From positions 1-64,000 of the forward strand of contig NZ_WHNX01000002.1 of assembly GCF_009362815.1 (NCBI RefSeq): a stretch of DNA of 64,000 nt. Reading direction: 5' to 3'. This DNA is from Alkalibaculum sporogenes. Its GTDB lineage: Bacteria > Bacillota > Clostridia > Eubacteriales > Alkalibacteraceae. The notes under the pieces were generated by a model. The model worked only from the letters and a program-made list of their open reading frames with translations. It was not told where the DNA came from and did not search any database. Shown one piece after another: positions 52,776-61,106 of this stretch (position 1 is the first letter of the stretch; each line of letters opens with the position of its first letter). Both the position numbers and the translations under genes were made by a program.

Positions 52776-54317
52776 ATGGGCTCATTAGTAAAGATGAAAA
52801 ATATAACAAAGAAGTTTCCTGGTGTAACAGCATTAGATAATATATCTTTTGATATCGAACCGGGAGAAGTACATGTTTTGCTAGGTGAAAATGGAGCAGG
52901 GAAATCAACATTAATGAAAATTCTAAGTGGTGTATACCGACCTACTTCAGGAAAAATAACCGTTAATGAAAAGGAGTATGATTATTTAACACCAAAGGAT
53001 TCTTATGAAAATGGCATTAGCATAATTTATCAGGAATTAAGTGTTATTAATGAATTGTCAATAATGGAAAATATTTTTGTTGGTAAAATACCAGTTAAGA
53101 CTATTATGGGGATTCGTGTAATCGATTACCCTACTATGCGTCAAAAAGCTAGTGAGGCATTATTAAAAGTTGGACTGATTAGAGATATGAATGTGTTTGT
53201 CGAGAATATTAGCATTTCAGAAAAACAACAGTTAGAAATTGCTAAAGCTCTAGTTTCTAATGCAGAGATTATAGTAATGGATGAACCAACTACATCTCTA
53301 ACAATTTCTGAAACTGAACATTTATTTAAAATCATTAAACAACTTAAGAGCGAAGGAAAGGGAATTGTATATATATCTCATAAAATGAAAGAGATTAAAG
53401 AAATAGGAGATAGAGTTACAGTGCTTAAAGATGGAACATATGTCGGAACAAGAAAAGTCGATGAAGTAGAGATTGATGAATTGGTCACTATGATGGTAGG
53501 TAGAACTATTCATGGAACATATCATAATAAAAATATAAGTGATTTTAAAAATGAACCTGTCATATTAGAAGTAAAAAATATTAGCAAAAAAGATGGTAAA
53601 GTGAAAAATGTATCATTTAAAACTCATAAAGGTGAAATATTAGGATTTGCGGGATTAGTAGGATCAGGAAGAACTGAACTAATGGATACTATTTTTGGTT
53701 CAGGACCTAAATCTTATGGAGAAGTATTCTTAAATGGACGAAAACTTGATATTAAAAATCCGTATAACTCAATAAAATATGGTTTAGCTATGGTTACAGA
53801 AAACCGTAGAGAAACAGGTTTTATGGACAATTTTGATATAAAGCAAAATATTTCAGTTATATCAAACTTAAAAAAATCAAAAGCAGGAGGGACAATAGGT
53901 TTATTAGATGACAAAGGTGAAGTAGAAAAAGCACAAATACAAGTTAAAGATCTTCGTGTAAAATGTACGAGTATTCATCAAAATATAACAGAGTTATCTG
54001 GAGGTAATCAACAGAAAGTTATATTAGGTAAATGGATGGGAGTAGGAACAGAATTTATTATTTTCGATGAGCCTACAAAAGGAATCGATGTAGGTAGTAA
54101 AAGTGAAATATATGAACTTATGAGAAGGCTTGCAGAGGATGGAAAAGGAGTCATAGTAGTATCGTCTGAATTACCAGAGTTATTGTCTGTGTGTGATACC
54201 ATTTGTGTTTTTAAAGATGGAAAAATTATTGATACATTTGATATTAAAAATGTGACTGAAGAAAAAATTGTTAGTGCTTCTACAGGAGAATCTGGGAAAG
54301 TAAAAGAGGTGAATTAA
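52776..54317 (+). CDS. alsA: D-allose ABC transporter, ATP-binding protein
   Basis: A 513-residue RbsA-type double ATPase. Domain 1 has GENGAGKST, the Walker B region IIVMDEPTTSL and the switch SHKMKE; domain 2 has the degenerate GLVGSGRTE, signature LSGGNQQK and FDEPTKGIDVG. It energises import with alsC and alsB. GGAGG precedes the ATG. Assignment to allose, not ribose, rests on the neighbouring alsE, alsK and alsB. A third operator copy lies inside the gene at 53118-53129. Confidence 0.92.
   Translation: MGSLVKMKNITKKFPGVTALDNISFDIEPGEVHVLLGENGAGKSTLMKILSGVYRPTSGKITVNEKEYDYLTPKDSYENGISIIYQELSVINELSIMENIFVGKIPVKTIMGIRVIDYPTMRQKASEALLKVGLIRDMNVFVENISISEKQQLEIAKALVSNAEIIVMDEPTTSLTISETEHLFKIIKQLKSEGKGIVYISHKMKEIKEIGDRVTVLKDGTYVGTRKVDEVEIDELVTMMVGRTIHGTYHNKNISDFKNEPVILEVKNISKKDGKVKNVSFKTHKGEILGFAGLVGSGRTELMDTIFGSGPKSYGEVFLNGRKLDIKNPYNSIKYGLAMVTENRRETGFMDNFDIKQNISVISNLKKSKAGGTIGLLDDKGEVEKAQIQVKDLRVKCTSIHQNITELSGGNQQKVILGKWMGVGTEFIIFDEPTKGIDVGSKSEIYELMRRLAEDGKGVIVVSSELPELLSVCDTICVFKDGKIIDTFDIKNVTEEKIVSASTGESGKVKEVN
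53118..53129 (+). promoter_or_regulatory. Intragenic LacI-type operator copy in alsA
   Basis: GTAATCGATTAC, the central 12 bp of the upstream palindrome, lies 385 bp after the main operator inside the alsA reading frame. It is placed like an auxiliary lac O2 site and could support repression by looping. Confidence 0.55.
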
Positions 54318-55298
54318 ATGGAAAGTGAAAGCAAAAAATTAAGGCGTGGGAGTCTAAAAGAAGTATCGTTTAGGGAGATGTGGCAGAAATACGGCACAGT
54401 AGGTATTTTAGCAGTTTTGGTAATAGCGCTAGCTATATTGAAACCAGCAAGTATTTTTTCTGCAACAAGTATCTCACAGATTTTAACTCAGAGTTCAGTT
54501 AATATTCTCTTAGCTGTTGGTGAATTCTTCGCAATATTAATTGCAGGAATTGACTTGTCGGTAGGTTCAATAGCTGCACTGACAGGCATGCTCACAGCAA
54601 AATTAATGGTAGGCGGAGTTCCACCACTAACAGCAATATTTTTAGGAATATTAATTGGTGCAGCCCTTGGATTTGTAAATGGATTTTTAGTAAATAAAAC
54701 AGGGTTGCATCCATTTATTATAACACTAGGTACACAAGCTATATACAGGGGAATAACATTAATAACATCTGGAGCTAGATCTGTATTTGGATTTCCAATT
54801 TCTTTTACTAAAGGCATTAGTAGTAGTATTTTTGGAGTTCCCGTACCAGTTATTATAGCAATTAGTGTTGCTGTAATTCTAACCTTTTTTACAAAAAAGA
54901 CTGTTGCAGGAAGAAATATTTATGCTATAGGGGGAAATAAAGATGCTGCTTGGTATTCAGGTATTAACGTCAAACTACACACTATGATGGTATTTATTAT
55001 ATCTGGTATATGTGCAGGTATTGCTGGAATCGTACTAATAGGAAGAGTAGGAGCTGCTGAACCTGGGGCAGCAACAGGGTTTGAGACTTACGCAATAGCT
55101 GCAGCTATAATAGGAGGCACTAGTTTCTTTGGGGGCAAAGGAAAGGTCTTTGGTGTTGTTATTGGTGGATTAATTATAGGAATTATAAACTACGGAATGA
55201 CAGCATTGACAGTACCTAGTAGCTACCAACAAATAGTAATGGGTGGACTAATTATCTTATCTGTTACATTAGATAGGTTTATTGCAACAAAAAAATAA
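54318..55298 (+). CDS. alsC: D-allose ABC transporter, permease
   Basis: A 326-residue RbsC-type permease with about nine membrane segments after a charged N-terminal tail. Family blocks: LLAVGEFFAILIAGIDLSVGS, GFVNGFLVNKTGLHPFIITLGT, and AIAAAIIGGTSFFGGKGKVFG. Its ATG follows the alsA stop directly. Its dimer forms the membrane channel for the AlsB-delivered sugar. Confidence 0.92.
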   Translation: MESESKKLRRGSLKEVSFREMWQKYGTVGILAVLVIALAILKPASIFSATSISQILTQSSVNILLAVGEFFAILIAGIDLSVGSIAALTGMLTAKLMVGGVPPLTAIFLGILIGAALGFVNGFLVNKTGLHPFIITLGTQAIYRGITLITSGARSVFGFPISFTKGISSSIFGVPVPVIIAISVAVILTFFTKKTVAGRNIYAIGGNKDAAWYSGINVKLHTMMVFIISGICAGIAGIVLIGRVGAAEPGAATGFETYAIAAAIIGGTSFFGGKGKVFGVVIGGLIIGIINYGMTALTVPSSYQQIVMGGLIILSVTLDRFIATKK

Positions 55299-55321
55299 AT
55301 AAAAAAAGGGGCGTTACAACT

Positions 55322-55996
55322 ATGAAAGCAAAGTTTTCACCTTCACTTATGTGTATGGATTTTTTAAATATGAAAGAACAATTAGAAATATTAAATGAGC
55401 GTGCAGAATTTTATCATGTAGATATTATGGATGGACATTTTGTAAAAAATATTACACTATCACCAGACTTTGTAAATGCTATAAAACCTGCTAGCAAAAT
55501 ACCATTAGACTGCCATTTAATGGTAACTAATCCTGACGATTATATAGAGAGTTTAGCAAAAGCTGGAGCTGGATATATTTGTCCACATGCAGAGACTATA
55601 AATACCAATGCATTTAGAATTATAAATAAAATAAAATCATTTGGATGCAAAGCTGGTGTAGTACTAAATCCAGCAACTCCAATCTCAACTTTAAAACACT
55701 ACATTCATCTTTTAGACAAAATTACTATTATGACTGTTGATCCTGGATATGCAGGGCAACCATTTATAGTGGAGATGTTAGACAAAATAAAAGAGGCAAA
55801 GGCTCTTAAAGAAGAAAATGGATACGATTATTTAATTGAAGTAGACGGCTCATGTAATCAAAAAACTTTTAAGATGTTAAATAATGCAGGAGCAGAAGTT
55901 TATATTGTTGGATCATCCGGTCTGTTTAGTCTGGATTCTGATTTAAAAACTGCTTGGGATAAAATGCTAAATATATTTGAAAATGAAATTGGATAG
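55322..55996 (+). CDS. alsE: D-allulose-6-phosphate 3-epimerase
   Basis: A 224-residue ribulose-phosphate-epimerase family barrel that converts allulose 6-phosphate to fructose 6-phosphate. The sequence follows E. coli AlsE as I recall it: FSPSLMCMDFL, HVDIMDGHFVKNITLSP, PLDCHLMVTNPDDYI, DKITIMTVDPGYAGQPFI and LIEVDGSCN. Metal and catalytic residues are those in HVDIMDGH, CHLMV and EVDGS. The SLMCMD and DGSCN signatures distinguish it from ordinary Rpe (typically PSILSAD). AAGGGGCG precedes the ATG; the gene follows alsC by 23 bp. Confidence 0.93.
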   Translation: MKAKFSPSLMCMDFLNMKEQLEILNERAEFYHVDIMDGHFVKNITLSPDFVNAIKPASKIPLDCHLMVTNPDDYIESLAKAGAGYICPHAETINTNAFRIINKIKSFGCKAGVVLNPATPISTLKHYIHLLDKITIMTVDPGYAGQPFIVEMLDKIKEAKALKEENGYDYLIEVDGSCNQKTFKMLNNAGAEVYIVGSSGLFSLDSDLKTAWDKMLNIFENEIG

Positions 55997-56033
55997 TGTC
56001 TGTAATAAGTAGAAAGTTGGTGGTAATAGTTCT

Positions 56034-56936
56034 ATGGAATATGTTATAGGTATTGACGTGGGAGGAACGAATTTTAGAATTGGTGCTGTATCGAATGACG
56101 GCCAGGTGGTAGGTTTTGAACAAAAATATACTAGTAGTGTAGTTACTGGTGATGTGGTAGAGAGTTTTGTTGCAGAAATTAAATCATACATTTATCGAAA
56201 CGATTTATTTGGCAAAGTTGAAGCATTAGTTATAGGTTTACCATCTGTGGTAAGTAAAGATAAATCTTATGTATACAATACTCCAAATTTAAAAGGAATA
56301 GATAACATCGATCTAGGAAATGAGTTAAGCAAATGTTTAGAACTAAAAGTGATAATTGAAAGAGATGTAAATCTTCTTCTTTACCATGATATCGAAAAAT
56401 ATAATCTCGATAAAGAGAGAAAGAAGACCGTTCTTGGATTTTATATAGGAACAGGTTTTGGGAATGCTATTTATATTGAAGGAAAAAGTTATAAAGGAAG
56501 TAATGGATCTGCGGGAGAACTGGGACATATACCTATGTATGGACTAGACGAAAAGTGTCCATGTGGAAATACAGGATGTATAGAAATTCGTTGCTCTGGT
56601 AAATATCTACTGCAACTAGTATCTGAAAACTTTAAAGATACAAATATTGATAATGTTTTTACATTACATAGAGATCATTCAATAATAGTTGATTATGTAA
56701 AGTCTTTAGCTATCCCGATAGTAACAGAAGTGAATATACTCGATCCTGATATTATCATTTTGTCGGGGGGAGTCTTGTTTACGAAAGACTTTCCTAAAGA
56801 GTTGCTATTACATGAAATACAAAATAAGTTAAGAAAACCATATCCATATATTAATTTAAAAATAGTTTTTGCTGAACATAATCAAGATAGTGGAGTTATT
56901 GGTGGAGCTAGTTATTTTAAAAATCTAAAAGTATAA
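56034..56936 (+). CDS. alsK: D-allose kinase (ROK family)
   Basis: A 300-residue ROK sugar kinase. N-terminal ATP-binding IGIDVGGTNFRIGAV; phosphate 2 region YIGTGFGNAIYIEG; the ROK zinc motif in GHIPMYGLDEKCPCGNTGCIE (His plus three Cys); ILSGGVLF near the C-terminus. VVSKDKSYVYNTPNL matches the corresponding stretch of E. coli AlsK. It phosphorylates allose to allose 6-phosphate, the first step of the pathway. Ribosome site GGTGG. Confidence 0.9.
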   Translation: MEYVIGIDVGGTNFRIGAVSNDGQVVGFEQKYTSSVVTGDVVESFVAEIKSYIYRNDLFGKVEALVIGLPSVVSKDKSYVYNTPNLKGIDNIDLGNELSKCLELKVIIERDVNLLLYHDIEKYNLDKERKKTVLGFYIGTGFGNAIYIEGKSYKGSNGSAGELGHIPMYGLDEKCPCGNTGCIEIRCSGKYLLQLVSENFKDTNIDNVFTLHRDHSIIVDYVKSLAIPIVTEVNILDPDIIILSGGVLFTKDFPKELLLHEIQNKLRKPYPYINLKIVFAEHNQDSGVIGGASYFKNLKV

Positions 56937-57000
56937 CAAATGTTGTTTTCAGCCAAATAATATGGTTGTAAATATATTTAAAATTTAAGGAGGGTAATAA

Positions 57001-57960
57001 ATGAAAAGACTAATGTTAATTATGCTAGTTACTATGTTTTTCATGGCAGCATTTGTAGGTTGTAGTTCAGAAGCTGCAAACGCGGATAAGGAGGAAGAAG
57101 AAGTTTATGCAGTAGTACTAAAGACACAAGCAGCCGATTTTTGGGTAAAAATGAAAGAGGGAATTGAAGCTAAAGCTGATGAGTTGGGAGTAAAAGTAGA
57201 AGTGTATGCAGCTCAAAATGAAGAAGATACTGAGGGACAACTTAAAATTTTAGAAAGTCTATTAAATGAAAATTACAAGGCAATTGGTGTAGCTCCTCTA
57301 TCACCAGTAAATTTAATACCAGGTGTGGTTGCGGCAAATGAAAAAGAAATATATGTAATGAATATTGATGAAAAAATTGATATGGAACAGTTAAAAGCAC
57401 AAGGCGGAAGTGTTATAGGTTTTGCTACGACTGATAATGTGGCAGTTGGAAAGAAAGGGGCTCAGTACATAGTTGATAATGTTCCATCAGGAAGCAAAGT
57501 TGCAATAATTGAAGGAAAAGCAGGAAATGCATCTGGTGAAAACAGAAAACAAGGTGCTGCTGAGGCATTTGAAGCTAGTGGAATGACAGTAGTTGGTAGT
57601 TTGCCTGGTGATTGGGATAGACAAAAAGCTTTAGATATTGCTACTAGTTATATCCAACAAAATCCAGATTTAAAAGGTATTTATGCTTGTAACGATACAA
57701 TGGCATTAGGTGCACTTCAAGCTGTAATCAATGCAGGGAAACTTGGAGAAATTTTTGTAGTAGGAACTGATGGTGATATAGAGGCAAGGGAGTCTGTACA
57801 AGAAGGCATGTTAGCAGCTACAGTAGCTCAAGACCCAGCATCAATAGGAGCATTCTCGTTAGAAGCTATGGTTAATGCTGTGAAGAATAAAAAGCAGATT
57901 GATCCTAATATTGAACCAGAAATGATACCAATAGATTCAGAATTGATTATAAAAGAATAA
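57001..57960 (+). CDS. alsB: D-allose-binding lipoprotein
   Basis: A 319-residue substrate-binding protein of the ribose/allose family. It has a lipoprotein signal peptide with the lipobox around FVGC (Cys at residue 21), then an acidic linker and the binding domain: YAVVLKTQAADFWVKMKEGIE, VAPLSPVNLIPGV, MNIDEKIDMEQL, EGKAGNASGENR, GDWDRQKALDIA and ACNDTMALGALQA. These match E. coli AlsB block by block, which supports allose as the ligand. Its gene lies near the operon's end with AAGGAGGG upstream. Confidence 0.93.
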   Translation: MKRLMLIMLVTMFFMAAFVGCSSEAANADKEEEEVYAVVLKTQAADFWVKMKEGIEAKADELGVKVEVYAAQNEEDTEGQLKILESLLNENYKAIGVAPLSPVNLIPGVVAANEKEIYVMNIDEKIDMEQLKAQGGSVIGFATTDNVAVGKKGAQYIVDNVPSGSKVAIIEGKAGNASGENRKQGAAEAFEASGMTVVGSLPGDWDRQKALDIATSYIQQNPDLKGIYACNDTMALGALQAVINAGKLGEIFVVGTDGDIEARESVQEGMLAATVAQDPASIGAFSLEAMVNAVKNKKQIDPNIEPEMIPIDSELIIKE

Positions 57961-57967
57961 ATGTAAG

Positions 57968-57993
57968 GGCAGAATCTAAATTTAGATTCTGCC
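57968..57993 (+). terminator. Intercistronic hairpin between alsB and rpiB
   Basis: GGCAGAATCTAAA and TTTAGATTCTGCC are perfect arms with no spacer, then TATTTT. Placed after a binding-protein gene, it probably acts as a partial terminator or 3' stabiliser, allowing more AlsB than RpiB. Confidence 0.7.
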
Positions 57994-58012
57994 TATTTTA
58001 AGGAGGACAATT

Positions 58013-58468
58013 ATGAAAATTGGTTTTGGTTGTGATCATGTTTCAATGACGCTTAAAAATATACTTATTTCACATTTAGAAAGTAGAGAAATTGAGTGTA
58101 TAGACTATGGACCGTATACTTCTACTTCTAAAGTAAATTATCCAGAATATGGTTTAAAGGTTGCAGAAGCAATTATTGCTGGTGAGTGTGATAGAGGTGT
58201 TTTGGTATGTGGGACAGGTGTAGGTATATCTCTAGCTGCTAATAAAGTTCCTGGAATTCGCGCAGTTGTTTGTAGCGAGCCATACACTGCCAAGTTATCA
58301 AAGGAACATAATAACTCTAATATTCTTTCAATGGGTGAGCGAGTAGTTGGTGCTGAGTTAGCTAAAATGATTTTAGATTCGTGGATTGAGGCTGAATTTG
58401 AGGGAGGTAGGCACCAAGATAGGGTTAATATGATAGCCGATATTGAGAGGAAATATGGTGCTATATAA
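58013..58468 (+). CDS. rpiB: RpiB-type isomerase (allose-6-phosphate/ribose-5-phosphate isomerase B)
   Basis: A 151-residue RpiB/LacAB family sugar-phosphate isomerase: GFGCDHVSMTLKN, DYGPYTSTSKVNYPEYGLKVAEAI, RGVLVCGTGVGISLAANKVPGIRA and EHNNSNILSMGERV. The active-site Cys is in VCGTGVG. In this operon it most likely turns allose 6-phosphate into allulose 6-phosphate, supplying AlsE; RpiB is known to do this as a side activity. AAGGAGG precedes the ATG. Confidence 0.92.
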   Translation: MKIGFGCDHVSMTLKNILISHLESREIECIDYGPYTSTSKVNYPEYGLKVAEAIIAGECDRGVLVCGTGVGISLAANKVPGIRAVVCSEPYTAKLSKEHNNSNILSMGERVVGAELAKMILDSWIEAEFEGGRHQDRVNMIADIERKYGAI

Positions 58469-58474
58469 TAAATT

Positions 58475-58912
58475 ATGAAAACTTACATAGGTGTTGAAAT
58501 AGGAGGTACAAATCAACAAATAGGCAATACTATTATTCCCGACTGGCGAGAAAAAAACTTGGAGCCTATACTAAATTAGAAAATATATGTTCTGGAAAAA
58601 AATATAGAAGCGAGACTACGTCAAAGTGATTATATTCCAATAAATTCAATCTTATATGAATTAGCAGAATTTTCTTTCTCTATTGCGAATTTTTTAGCCA
58701 TTGCATCAACTGACACAGTTTGTATTGGAGGTGGTGTAGCTAAATTAAGTGATATATTATTTGAGCGAATTAAAGAATATACAGAGGAACTAGTTTTCAT
58801 TGCTAATAAGTATAATTACAAAATAGTTAGAAGTTACTTTATAGATGAAGCAGTACTAGTAGGAGCTATTTTATTAGCAGCAGATAATATTATGGATGAC
58901 TCCATTTTCTAA
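58475..58912 (+). pseudogene. Decayed ROK kinase at the end of the allose operon
   Basis: The first 12 codons read MKTYIGVEIGGT, a ROK N-terminus, and a stop soon follows. After a frame change, a frame ending at 58912 reads IASTDTVCIGGGVAKLSDILFERI and then FIDEAVLVGAILLAADNI, the C-terminal end of a ROK kinase. Roughly half of the normal 300 codons, including the zinc motif, are missing. The remnant is probably a second sugar kinase lost by internal deletion. Too fragmented to encode an active enzyme. Confidence 0.8.
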
Positions 58913-58941
58913 CCTCCAAACATATAATTTGTTTGGAGGTT
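58911..58941 (+). terminator. Terminator of the allose operon
   Basis: AACCTCCAAAC and GTTTGGAGGTT form a perfect 11-bp stem with a 9-nt loop, overlapping the pseudogene stop. Only a weak T run follows. Confidence 0.75.
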
Positions 58942-59024
58942 AAATTAATCATATAAGTTATTTTATTTAAAGTTATCAAGTGAATCCTATAAAGTATAAA
59001 TAAAATCCCAATTCAAAATATTAG

Positions 59025-59273
59025 TTAGTTATTAATCATTTTTATTAAGACACTTGTCATAGTTTCCTTTTCATTGTTATTTGCAACGGACCACATTTCC
59101 TTTAGCAAACGCTGTTCTTCGTTTTCAGGTTCTACACTTTTAGCTAAAAAAGTACCAATAGAACTACCTACATTTGACATAGTTTCTTGAGTTAATCCAG
59201 CTTTATCTCCTAAGTTAATTGCAGCCTTCAAAGTATTCTTCCAATTATCCCAATTATCTAAAGAATTGCTCAA
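59025..59273 (-). CDS. DUF3243 family protein (YmfJ-like)
   Basis: An 82-residue protein reading LDNWDNWKNTLKAAINLG, then TFLAKSVEPENEEQRLLKEMWSVANNNEKETMTSVLIKM, which matches the DUF3243 family as in B. subtilis YmfJ. The TTG start at 59273 follows AGGAGG by 8 nt. It is an all-helical small cytoplasmic protein of unknown function, widespread in spore-forming Firmicutes. Confidence 0.85.
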   Translation of the reverse strand: MSNSLDNWDNWKNTLKAAINLGDKAGLTQETMSNVGSSIGTFLAKSVEPENEEQRLLKEMWSVANNNEKETMTSVLIKMINN

Positions 59274-59600
59274 ATATATTGCCTCCTTTAATATTATATG
59301 CCATTATTTTTCTCTGTTTTATCGATAATATTCAAATATAATTTTGTTAATGTGGGTTACCGGGCTTCTAGCTGGTCTTTCAGAAAAGTATTGGATTGAT
59401 TGGATAAGTGACAGTATGGAAAAGATTTCTCAAAGCAGATATGGTAAGTAAAGGGGAATGGTGAATAAAGAGGATAGCAGTAATAGTATCCTCTTATGTT
59501 ATTATCGCGAAGTAATGAGCCAAGTGGCTGCTTGCAGACATTAGGCGACTACCGCGTAACCGCGAGAAACTCCCAAAGCGTGATTCTTGTGGTTGTACAA
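59274..59600. other. Intergenic region with gene remnant, hairpin, repeat tag and GC-rich block
   Basis: Contains in order: a stop-terminated plus-strand stretch (about 59354-59452) reading WVTGLLAGLSEKYWIDWI, which looks like the end of a lost gene; a hairpin AGAGGAT...ATCCTCT (59469-59494); a repeat tag (59507-59542); and a GC-rich block (59543-59585) with CCGCGTAACCGCG. No complete gene is supported. Confidence 0.45.
59507..59542. repeat. Post-terminator repeat tag, copy 2
   Basis: GCGAAGTAATGAGCCAAG followed by TGGCTGCTTGCAGACATT; about 80 percent identical to 9268-9303. As there, it follows a hairpin by some 10-15 bp. Confidence 0.55.
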
Positions 59601-60116
59601 TTAATCTTGGTGACTACCAGAGTTATATAAAGGAGGTACAATGATCCAACCCTTATTCTTTAATAACTTTAGTATCATACCACCATATTTAGTCTTTTTA
59701 GTATGAAATTGACTGAACATAGTGGCAATATCTTCTCTAGTCGAAGATCCCATAATTGTACTACACGCTATTAGACCTGCTGTAATAAGATGTGCACGTG
59801 CATTTGCGATTTCTGGATCCATAAACCTAGCTCCAACTGGGATATCCTCTAAATTTGCATTTGCTCTATCTGGAGGAGCAGGTGGTAATGCAATACCATT
59901 TTTCTTTAATAATTCACTTAATTCTTTAATTTCTGGAACAAGCACATTAACATTATAATCTTCTAAAAATTTTCTTAAATCCTTATCACCTGAATGATTA
60001 ACCATCACCTGGTTTTCTACAAATGCAGATTGAGCTGCTAAAAGGTAACTCCAAATACCATATACCTCGCCATAGTGCATAGGCTCGTTCTTTTGATTTC
60101 CGTCTAATATACCCAA
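59601..60116 (-). CDS. DUF3231 family protein
   Basis: A 171-residue protein of the DUF3231 family: HYGEVYGIWSYLLAAQ, VNHSGDKDLRKFLEDY, ELSELLKKNGIALPPAPPDR and GARFMDPEIANARAH. The family is a helical bundle, found in spore-forming Firmicutes and often linked to spores; its activity is unknown. TTG start at 60116 follows AGGAGG. It sits between two other small spore-associated genes on the same strand. Confidence 0.85.
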   Translation of the reverse strand: MGILDGNQKNEPMHYGEVYGIWSYLLAAQSAFVENQVMVNHSGDKDLRKFLEDYNVNVLVPEIKELSELLKKNGIALPPAPPDRANANLEDIPVGARFMDPEIANARAHLITAGLIACSTIMGSSTREDIATMFSQFHTKKTKYGGMILKLLKNKGWIIVPPLYNSGSHQD

Positions 60117-60197
60117 AATTTTCCTCCTATGGTTATTTAGTTTAATTCTTGTACATAGTATAACCTTTGGGTAATTAAGTATGTAATATATTAACGA

Positions 60198-60227
60198 TTA
60201 AAACCAACCCATTTAAAAGCGGTTGGC
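60198..60227 (-). terminator. Terminator of the H-type SASP gene
   Basis: On the minus strand, CCAACC and GGTTGG enclose an 11-nt loop, then TTTTAA. It lies just after the SASP stop. Confidence 0.7.
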
Positions 60228-60232
60228 TTGTT

Positions 60233-60412
60233 TTAATGTTCTTCTAGATTATCTAAAGGTACTTCTTCATTGTTTTCAGGTCGATTAAGTGGATGTATAT
60301 TTGCAGTTCCCTTATTATTATCGACATTTTCAATGTATACTGATTGGCCGTTGTAAGTTACATTTGCCATTACTGGGGAAGCGGCAATTTCATTAGCTCT
60401 TTGTTTTTTCAC
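60233..60412 (-). CDS. sspH: H-type small acid-soluble spore protein
   Basis: A 59-residue protein with GTG start at 60412 preceded by AGGAGG 7 nt upstream. The sequence KKQRANEIAASPVMANVTYN, then GQSVYIENVD and TANIHPLNRPENNEEV, matches the H-type SASP family (SspH) throughout its length. H-type SASPs are minor proteins of the spore core made under the forespore sigma factor. Its own terminator follows. It is direct evidence that the organism sporulates. Confidence 0.93.
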   Translation of the reverse strand: MKKQRANEIAASPVMANVTYNGQSVYIENVDNNKGTANIHPLNRPENNEEVPLDNLEEH

Positions 60413-60575
60413 TGAATAACCTCCTATTATGACTTGTATTTATTATTCTCAATATAATTTAAAATATTATTTTATTAGTTAAATTAATGTCTTATATATT
60501 GAAATGTTTGTTTGCAAGTTATATTGGGTACTTATACAATAACAATAATTATCTTAAATAAGAAAGGGTGGTATC

Positions 60576-60848
60576 GTGAAATTACAAAAGAGGCTAGATT
60601 ATATTATAAAAAAAATTAATAAAAATAAAAAGGAAAGTATTATAGGCTTATCTATAATTGGTGCTATAGTAGGCATAGTTTCCACTACAATATTAGTATT
60701 TAAGAAAACAAATAATAGCACAATTAATCAAACTAATAAAACGTTAAATGATACTTTAAAGCAGGATAATAAGGGTGAAAGTATTAAAGCTAAACTAAAA
60801 ATTGTAGAGAAAAGATTGATAGAAGCGAAAGAAGCTTTATTAGATTAA
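60576..60848 (+). CDS. Small single-helix membrane protein, unknown
   Basis: A 90-residue protein with GTG start behind AAAGGGTGG. It has a basic N-terminus (KLQKRLDYIIKKINKNKKES), one membrane helix (IIGLSIIGAIVGIVSTTILVF, residues 21-41) and a polar coiled-coil-like tail ending EKRLIEAKEALLD. It has the layout of small YtxH-like proteins but I cannot assign a family. The next small gene follows after 27 bp. Confidence 0.65.
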   Translation: MKLQKRLDYIIKKINKNKKESIIGLSIIGAIVGIVSTTILVFKKTNNSTINQTNKTLNDTLKQDNKGESIKAKLKIVEKRLIEAKEALLD

Positions 60849-60875
60849 AAGAACAAATACAGGGGAGGAATTATT

Positions 60876-61025
60876 ATGGGATTTCTAAGATGGTTAGGTG
60901 GAATAGTAGTATTGTTTTGGATTTTAGGGTTTTTATTTAAATTTGCTGGAAATCTAATTCATTTATTGTTAGTTGTTGCAGTGATAGTATTTATAGCTGA
61001 TTTTATTACTGGTAAATCCAGATGA
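60876..61025 (+). CDS. lmo0937-family small membrane protein
   Basis: A 49-residue, two-helix membrane protein: MGFLRWLGGIVVLFWILGF, then GNLIHLLLVVAVIVFIADFI and the basic end TGKSR. This is the layout of the lmo0937 family in Firmicutes, whose function is unknown. GGGGAGGAA lies before the ATG. It is co-oriented with the preceding gene and closed by a strong terminator. Confidence 0.8.
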   Translation: MGFLRWLGGIVVLFWILGFLFKFAGNLIHLLLVVAVIVFIADFITGKSR

Positions 61026-61047
61026 TAATTATAATATTTAAATACCA

Positions 61048-61077
61048 AAAGGGTTGAATTAAATAATTCAACCCTTT
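61048..61077 (+). terminator. Intrinsic terminator after the small membrane genes
   Basis: AAAGGGTTGAATT and AATTCAACCCTTT are perfect 13-bp arms around AAAT. Confidence 0.9.
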
Positions 61078-61106
61078 ATCTTGCATTAAGGGTACTAAGA
61101 CTATAA

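Noticed and set aside
59274-59600. Decayed group II intron or insertion sequence
   Set aside because: The GC-rich block is suggestive, but I found no domain V-like hairpin, reverse transcriptase or transposase remnant. Recorded only as an unexplained block.
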